Source of the DNA: Beroe ovata
Taxonomy: Eukaryota > Ctenophora > Nuda > Beroida > Beroidae
Assembly (NCBI GenBank): GCA_946803715.1
Contig: CAMPET010000113.1
Span: forward strand, 133,132-156,345
DNA: 23,214 bases
Reading direction: 5' to 3'
Below the pieces are notes generated by a model that was not told the origin of the DNA, searched no databases, and worked only from the letters and a program-made list of their open reading frames with translations. The translations under genes and the position numbers were made by a program. This document shows positions 18,094-23,214 of this stretch, piece by piece; the stretch's first letter is position 1, and each line of letters opens with the position of its first letter.

Positions 18094-19087
18094 TTAAGTT
18101 AATAATACAAAATACAGCCGAATGCCGATGAGTTCGATAAGAGTGGCTAACTTGCTCAGCATGTTGGTGCTGGACACATTTTTTGAGTCCATACTCTCAG
18201 CAAATTCTCGAGCAAAGTCCAGGATTGGACCAAAGAAGGCTCCAATTGTATCTGAACCCCTCCACTATAACAGGTGTGCCGCGTTTAACGTGCCGCCTGT
18301 TGATATCTATAGAAACTTCCGTCTGTAGAGACCTGATCTTACGAGTTAATTCGAGAAGTGATTCGGGCGAAATTTTGATTCCTGCCCACTGAGTTGATCG
18401 GCCATGACTTCAGCTTCCTCGCACACAATCCTTTCCATTCGAGAATTCAGCTCCACCGCTCCGGGAAGGTTCCGGAAAGGAATGATGTGGGGGTATCTTC
18501 TCTTAGTCTCACGAGAATGCATAGCTCCAGAGGTACCAGCGCAACTACCCGTGGATTCTTGATTCAGAGAACTCACGTGTATCACTGGTGGTGTTGGTGT
18601 CAAGTTGTGCTGAACTACCTCAGTTGGTCCAGGAAGTGCTGACCATATCTCCTTAGTCTGCTGTGGTACTGTGATGACCGAATCAAGCCAGCCCTCTACT
18701 TTCTGTTTGTTATTCAGGGCAGGCTGGACCTGTTTATAATCATTCGAAATATTTGGGTAACTTTCTTCGGGTGACTTGATTCGGGGGACAGGAGAATTTT
18801 TTCCCTGCGAATCATTGGGAACGTCCTCTCGATCATTCGAGTGATCTAAGTTATTGGAATCCTCGAGCCCTTTGAGTCATTCGAGACAATAACAACAGCT
18901 AAGCGTTGTCCTCAAAGGCGTTGTCCTCAAAGGCGCCTTGATCGCCCGGTAAATCAACTGACCCTTCTGGAGTCGGAAACACCCAACTATCGAAGTCATT
19001 CTCAGGAAATTTTAGAATAATCACGGAGGATTCATCATCTGTTGAATGCGAATCTGCCGGCCACTCCACATCAACTCTTTCGCTCAT
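18094..19087 (-). pseudogene. frame-disrupted, unrecognised protein-coding region
   Basis: Four adjoining stretches on the minus strand look protein-like but lie in different frames. 19087-18899 starts MSERVDVEWPADSHS and stops after a duplicated FEDNA. 18876-18349 is open for about 176 codons and contains KVEGWLDSV and RMERIVCEEAEVMADQL. From about 18380 a second frame reads SPESLLELTRKIRSLQTEVS. From about 18262 a third reads GAFFGPILDFAREFAESMD to a stop at 18096-18094. The changes fall at GGG/GGGG runs or short indels, not at splice signals. Either the gene has decayed or the draft sequence has homopolymer errors. SND motifs (from TCGAATGA) recur in the acidic middle part. No family was recognised; a lineage-specific gene or a mobile-element-derived frame are both possible. 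Confidence 0.5.
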
Positions 19088-19344
19088 TATTCAATTTCTA
19101 TACTTAAACAAAATTGTTAGTTTTGATTGTAGAGTCATTTATAATCATATAATTCGAGAGATCAGCTCACAAGTACTTCTATAGTTCCACAGAACTAGGT
19201 AGTGATTCGAAAAATCTTGAGTTCATTCAAGGAGAAAAATTCGAGAAACGTGTACCAATATTGATTCGTTTCACATATACACGGTAGGATATTTCCATGC
19301 CATGACCTGTTATTCGTGAATTGAAACCTAAATGCCACATAATC

Positions 19345-19530
19345 ATTAATCATTCGAGAATAGGAAACCATGGAGATATGGTGTATTGGTGTACAGAAGT
19401 GTACAGCTACTTGTTATGTAATCATTCGAGAATCGCGGGAAACCATTGAGATATGGTGTGCAGTGTATTTCATACGTGATCATTCGAGAAAGAATTGTGC
19501 AGTGTATTTGTAGTAGTTGATTCATACTAG
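19345..19530. repeat. three diverged tandem copies beginning atcattcgagaa
   Basis: Copies start at about 19348, 19420 and 19480. The first two share cattcgagaat, gaaaccat and gagatatggtgt; the second and third share gtgcagtgtattt. The same tcattcgag word occurs three more times inside the disrupted coding region at 18.7-18.9 kb. Confidence 0.7.
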
Positions 19531-19632
19531 GGATAGACATTTTTTTAAGCCAACTTGTGTTTTGGGAGCAGAGGAAGTGATCTCCGGCAACTTTTCGCTT
19601 GACATTTCAGTAACCATTATAGCAGAACAAGT

Positions 19633-19809
19633 CTAACCATCAGACTGTTTGACTGCTTGTTTAAGTACTGGGGTAAGCTCTGTTTGCACTGCAATTGACT
19701 GAAACTCAGAATTAGCGCGAAATGAAGACCACAGTTTTGCTTGAAGTACCGGAAACTGCTCTTGCACAATCCTAGGAGGAACGCTACTACTTTGGATTTC
19801 TTCTGGCAT
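19633..19809 (-). pseudogene. short open frame, possible upstream exon of the disrupted gene
   Basis: ATG at 19809 opens 58 codons (MPEEIQSSSVPPRIVQEQFP to a TAG at 19635-19633). After this stop the same frame stays open for about 35 further codons. The stop lies inside a possible weak donor G|gttaga. The amino-acid mix is protein-like and similar in character to the disrupted region downstream on this strand, but no link is proven. Confidence 0.3.
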
Positions 19810-19919
19810 TATTCAGCTCATGCTACACCCTCAGCTCATGCTACACCCTTTCCCTCTGTCTCTGCATAGCTACACAAATGAGCACACGTTGTGCGCCCCT
19901 TATTTAGATTTTTTATTTA

Positions 19920-20192
19920 GCCTCGTGCTATTCTGCCTCGTTTGAATCCGCGCACGACGGTAATTGCGACGCGCCTGCCAGCTTTTATGCTAACCTAACC
20001 CTAACCCTAACCTTAACGATTAGGGTTAGGGTTAGGGTTAGGGTTAGGGTTAGGGTGAGGGTGAGGGTGAGGGTTAGGGTTAGGGTTAGGGTTAGGTTAG
20101 GATTAGGGTTAGGTTAGCATAAAAGCTGGTATGCGCGTCGCAAGTACCGTCGTGCGCGGCGCGGATTCAAACGAGGCAGAATAGCACGAGCC
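19920..20192. mobile_element. fold-back MITE-like element with internal telomeric repeats
   Basis: The two arms are near-exact inverted copies over about 80 bp. The left begins CTCGTGCTATTCTGCCTCG and runs to CAGCTTTTATGCTAACC; the right is its complement, with about four substitutions and a 5-bp CGCGC insertion. The arms continue inward as CCCTAA repeats (left) and TTAGGG repeats (right). A 9-bp direct repeat TTTTATTTA (19911-19919 and 20193-20201) flanks it. Long TIRs with 9-bp duplications are typical of Mutator-like elements, but the AT-rich site makes the duplication weaker evidence. No coding capacity. Confidence 0.75.
19991..20117. repeat. interstitial telomeric repeats, head-to-head CCCTAA/TTAGGG
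   Basis: About four CCTAA/CCCTAA-type units (19991-20017), a gat junction, then about 15 TTAGGG-type units to 20117. Variants include three consecutive TGAGGG and a few TTAGG. The orientation is C-strand then G-strand from left to right. Confidence 0.95.
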
Positions 20193-20339
20193 TTTTATTT
20201 ACTTGGCAAAAACCACTGACTACGGAATTGACGCGCATCGCGCGCATTGTCGATCGATTGTATATAAACTATGTATATATCAATTTTATTATTATATCGA
20301 TTATATAGACCTAAAGTAAAAAACCTGTCGAGAATTTCG

Positions 20340-20560
20340 TTATGCGCGCGCGGCGCAATAACTTATTCTCAGACCTTGCTGACGCAAGCCGCTTCGCGGC
20401 TTGCATAAGCGGTTTATGTCATATATAGCGTCGTGGTCTATACTCTATATACAATATTGCATCGCCAGACAACGCGCGCAAAGTGTTTTGGTTAACCAAA
20501 ACACACTGTAAATTTACAGCTCAGTTTGGTTCACGCCGCGCAGCGTGAGCGCGGCAACAA
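20340..20560. repeat. cluster of perfect palindromes and hairpins
   Basis: GCAAGCCGC/GCGGCTTGC hairpin with TTC loop (20384-20404); a 22-bp perfect palindrome centred on GTTAAC (20483-20504); CTGTAAATTTACAG (20506-20519); GCCGCGC/GCGCGGC arms (about 20534-20554). A further 10-bp inverted pair CTGATATGAT/ATCATATCAG lies at 20571-20580 and 20679-20688. Confidence 0.85.
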
Positions 20561-20694
20561 TTTTTCTTTCCTGATATGATTCTCAGACAATGCAAATGCA
20601 GGTTAGCCAAGCTAAGCTGTTGCCTGATGCCTGGCTACGCTACGCGCTAGACCCTGCTCAGGGCTCATGCTGTCGCTTATCATATCAGATCATA

Positions 20695-20819
20695 TTGTCA
20701 GATTTTATCTGACCTCAGTTTCTCGCGCGCGGCGCGCGCGCCTTCATCGAAGGCCGAAACAGGCCTGTTTCGGCCTTCGATGAAGGCGCGCGAGAAACAG
20801 GTCAGGTAACATCTGACAA
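20695..20819. mobile_element. small fold-back MITE, copy 1
   Basis: Begins TTGTCAGATTTTATCTGACC and ends GGTCAGGTAACATCTGACAA, so the ends form an imperfect inverted repeat. It is flanked by AGATCATA (20687-20694 and 20820-20827). The centre is a 58-bp perfect palindrome (20735-20792, axis between 20763 and 20764), so nearly the whole element folds back on itself. No coding capacity. Confidence 0.8.
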
Positions 20820-20833
20820 AGATCATATTAATT

Positions 20834-20924
20834 TTGTCAGATTTTATTTGACCTCAGTTTCTTCATCGAAGGCCTTTGTTGAAAGCGCGCTTGCGCGAGA
20901 AACAGGTCAGGTAACATCTGACAA
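20834..20924. mobile_element. small fold-back MITE, copy 2
   Basis: Same ends as copy 1 (TTGTCAGATTTTATTTGACC and GGTCAGGTAACATCTGACAA) and the shared words CTCAGTTTCT, TTCATCGAAGGC and GAGAAACAGG, but a shortened, broken centre. It is flanked by ATATTAATT (20825-20833 and 20925-20933). Its left target duplication overlaps the right one of copy 1 by three bases. Confidence 0.8.
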
Positions 20925-20933
20925 ATATTAATT

Positions 20934-21184
20934 TACAAGCAATGACATTCTTGGCAGGGGCTAATGGGCTATCATCGACAGTCCCTGTTCAGACATTCTT
21001 CATATATCATTGGTTGAAATTTAGGATATATGAGGCGCGTCGCGCGCGCACATAAAAAATAAAGAATCAAAAACTCAGGCTGCGCGTCAAATATATCTGC
21101 TCCAGACGAAAAGTATTGCGGAGGACCCTGACAACGTTTTGTCTTGATAGCATCACAGTACGTAAATTTTGTAAAATCGCTGAA
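20934..21184. other. upstream region of the armadillo-like gene
   Basis: AT-rich with interspersed CGCGCG tracts (about 21031-21050). The frame of the downstream gene is open back to a TTG at 21116, but without a closer ATG than 21185. No TATA box that I would defend. Confidence 0.4.
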
Positions 21185-22009
21185 ATGATCCAATTGTTAG
21201 CTGCATCTGCTGTCTCGTTATTTTCCATCGTTTTTGCTGTTTTAGTTACTACATTGAAGAGGTCCTCAGTCGGAGAACAAAGCCACGAGAATCATGGACA
21301 AACTGGTCAGAGAAAATCCACATTCAGAAGGGTCAGTGAAGCGGCCAAACGATTTTCTGTGGTCTCAACTGGGGGAGATAATCGGAAATCCTTAGCGAAA
21401 AGAGTATCCGATGGTTTTATCGGATTGATACACAAGGCATATAAGGCGAAAGGTCATGACCCTGACTATAGTGCAGTCGACTTTTTCAGCAATCCTATGA
21501 AACAACACATTTCTGAGGCCGTGTCAGCCATGCGTAATCCCAGCTCCACAATTGAGCTCATATCTGCGATCAGAACTCTTGGCCATATCTCAATCACCGG
21601 AGGAAATGAAACTTCTGGATACATAGGCAAATTCATCATTCCGGATTTAGCTGCAAAGCTCAAGAACCCGCTTGAAGATTTTGAAGTGAAACTAGCAGCT
21701 ATAGAGGCAGTTTCTGAGATGTGTGCTTATTGTATGAAAGATAATCAAGATCTGTGCAAGGATTACGGGATTTTGGCCTCCCTGATTGAAGGACTGAAAC
21801 ACCACTCAACAAACAAAGAGCTGCTGAGAAGACAGTGGTGTGCGCATGCACTGTACTACTGTATTGCTAACAACGCGGATTGTAAGAGTTACGTGAAGCA
21901 ATACAACATCCTCCTAGATCTAGAGAACCTGTCGTGTTATATGCATCCTGATGACGCAATGTGGGAATTCAATGATGCCGAAATGCTGCTCGAGATGATC
22001 AGACGTTGA
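21185..22009 (+). CDS. membrane-anchored armadillo-like helical protein (ARMH2-like), intronless
   Basis: 274 residues in one exon. The start is the first ATG in frame (MIQLLAASAVSLF). Residues about 2-24 are a hydrophobic membrane anchor. They are followed by a basic Ser/Arg-rich linker (about 25-80, with RKSTFRRVSEAAKRFS) and then an all-helical region (about 100-274). That region has armadillo-type repeats (ELISAIRTLGHISITGG, KLAAIEAVSEMCAYC, QWCAHALYYCIANNADC). This layout resembles the small ARMH2/armadillo-like helical domain family, whose function is not established. The family call rests on architecture and recollection, not on a search. It lies 260 bp after the MITE pair and about 180 bp before the EFHC2-like gene on the same strand. 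No frame disruption is seen; an intronless gene in an intron-rich neighbourhood could be an old retrocopy. Confidence 0.75.
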   Translation: MIQLLAASAVSLFSIVFAVLVTTLKRSSVGEQSHENHGQTGQRKSTFRRVSEAAKRFSVVSTGGDNRKSLAKRVSDGFIGLIHKAYKAKGHDPDYSAVDFFSNPMKQHISEAVSAMRNPSSTIELISAIRTLGHISITGGNETSGYIGKFIIPDLAAKLKNPLEDFEVKLAAIEAVSEMCAYCMKDNQDLCKDYGILASLIEGLKHHSTNKELLRRQWCAHALYYCIANNADCKSYVKQYNILLDLENLSCYMHPDDAMWEFNDAEMLLEMIRR

Positions 22010-22192
22010 TCATGGTTCATAAATAATAATATTCATACCTCATAATTACATATCATCCCATCACATTGTTTCACTAACATCGTCTCTCATGCCTCACGAA
22101 ACCACTCACTGACACTAAATACTCACTAATTACTCACTTAATAACTCAGCAATAACTCTCTAATTACCTAATTAACTCTTTCACTGCTTAGG
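22010..22192. other. short spacer between two same-strand genes
   Basis: AT-rich, with repeated words of the type actcactaa/aataactc. It must hold the 3' UTR of the upstream gene and the 5' region of the EFHC2-like gene. No X-box was seen here. Confidence 0.5.
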
Positions 22193-23176
22193 ATGGCACT
22201 TCCGTTCCTGCCAGGAAATGCTACCAACAGCAATGTAAGTGTGGTGATTTATCGCAGTTAATTAACAAGATAGCAATCAATTAACAAGATAACAATTAAT
22301 CAATTAATAACAAGGTGTTTATTGATGAGGCGTTATAGTTCAATAGTTCGTCATTTTTGCAGCTGTCTCTAAAGCGAAATGAGATGAAATTGCGAGAGAT
22401 GTTGTAATAAAATTGTTTTTCAGTTGGGCGTTGACCGTTTCCACAAGCCACATGCATTTGACGTGAGAAATGGGGTTTCAGTGTTTGTAGGCGAAGAAAA
22501 GGCTGGAATTGGCGGTAAAACTTAACTCACTTTCTATTTATTTGACTCCGCATATAACACCTTATACTACGAAATAATGTAGTTATACTAGTTACAACTA
22601 GGAAACGATATCCCTCTCAATAATTCCACACTTGGTAGTTGGCGATAGCTGATTATTATACCCCCAGGAAAGTTGCTCCCTGGACAGAAAATTCCCGCGA
22701 AGTCTAAAATGGTTCCTAATGGTACGGGTCAGCCAGCACCTTCGTGGGTCGCGTACGACAGACAAGTTCTCCGCTTTAGCGCCTTTTTCCAGGAGGCAGT
22801 TCATGAAAAGAGGGAGGAGAAGTATAGGATTAGAAAGTGAGTGTGACAATTATCATAGACGTCATCTACTATATTTGTAGATATTTTGTACACCCGGATT
22901 TCCAATTATGATTCTAGTCGTTCCCGATTGTAAAAAGGTGGATAATTGCTCGATAATTGGTCTGTGTTTTGCAGGTGCACTATTCTGTACTACCTAGAGG
23001 ATGACAGTATCCAAGTAAACGAGGCGTGTCAGGAGAATAGTGGCATCCCCCAGGGTACTCTCATAAGACGACACAGGATAAACAAGCCGGCACCACACGA
23101 CGATGTGTTCTACGAATTGGATGCGTTCAATGTCGGGAATAGTGTGACCCTCTACAGCAGGAATTTCACTATAACA
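22193..23176 (+). CDS. EFHC2: EFHC2-like ciliary protein, first four exons (3' partial)
   Basis: Exons 22193-22234 (donor AAT|gtaagt), 22424-22514 (acceptor tttttcag), 22668-22836 (acceptor cccccag, donor AA|gtgagt) and 22975-23176 (acceptor ttttgcag, donor ACA|gtgagt). Phases agree and give the first 168 residues. Landmarks: MALPFLPGN at the N-terminus, EEKAGIGGKLLPGQKI, PSWVAYDRQVLRFSAFFQE, then the first DM10 domain with YYLEDDSIQVNEACQENSG, GTLIRRHRI and FNVGNSVTLYSR. The start and the IQVNE/IRRHRI residues fit EFHC2 better than EFHC1. In known axoneme structures EFHC1/2 are microtubule inner proteins of ciliary doublets, and the DM10 domains bind tubulin. The remaining DM10 and EF-hand parts lie beyond the window. 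Confidence 0.93.
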
Positions 23177-23180
23177 GTGA

Positions 23181-23182
23181 GT

Positions 23183-23214
<32 letters not shown>
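23181..23214. repeat. (GT)n microsatellite at window end
   Basis: Pure GT run starting right after the donor of the EFHC2-like exon 4, thus intronic. It may continue past the window. Confidence 0.95.

Noticed and set aside
19945-19960. B-box-like GTTTGAATCC suggesting a tRNA or SINE
   Set aside because: No matching A box at the right distance and no cloverleaf; it occurs in both arms of the fold-back element.
19991-20117. Scar of an ancestral chromosome end-to-end fusion
   Set aside because: A fusion would read TTAGGG then CCCTAA; here the order is the opposite and the tract lies inside inverted arms with flanking duplications.

Overview
The window is nuclear DNA of an animal. Coding sequence is broken into short exons joined by GT-AG introns of roughly 80 to 2000 bp, (TTAGGG)n is the telomere-type repeat, and the recognisable genes are animal or ciliate-cell genes (an oxysterol-binding protein and an EFHC2-type ciliary protein). 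The compact introns, microsatellites and MITE-like elements suggest an invertebrate, possibly an early-branching one such as a sponge; the species cannot be fixed from sequence alone. Two ambiguous bases (n at about 16804 and 17634) suggest draft assembly quality.

Layout. 1-899 (+): 3' end of an unrecognised gene with a proline-rich, PPxY-bearing C-terminus. 1925-3432 (+): a small unrecognised four-exon gene whose splice phases are all consistent. 4577-15929 (-): an OSBP-family lipid-transfer gene, 14 predicted exons and about 1112 aa. It has a long Ser-rich N-terminus, the C-terminal half of a PH domain, a coiled-coil region, a FFAT-like motif and a complete ORD with the split EQVSHHPP signature. 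One of its introns holds a 907-bp non-autonomous hAT element with perfect 8-bp target duplications, directly beside a 104-bp minisatellite. 18094-19087 (-): a frame-disrupted, unrecognised coding region. 19900-20930: a cluster of fold-back/MITE-like elements. One is built around head-to-head telomeric repeats, and two are adjacent copies of one small family, the first carrying a 58-bp perfect palindrome. 21185-22009 (+): an intact intronless gene for a membrane-anchored armadillo-like protein. 22193-23176 (+): first four exons of an EFHC2-like gene, running off the window end into a (GT)n repeat.

The genes do not form a functional unit as in bacteria. OSBP would carry sterol/PI4P at ER-Golgi contacts, and EFHC2 is a doublet-microtubule inner protein of cilia. 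Strict RFX X-box-like sites are over-represented in the window, which may or may not be related to ciliary expression. The main novelty is in the repeats: the telomere-containing fold-back element, the paired MITEs and the hAT/minisatellite junction. In the genes it is the apparently half-deleted PH domain of OSBP and the decayed gene at 18.1-19.1 kb.
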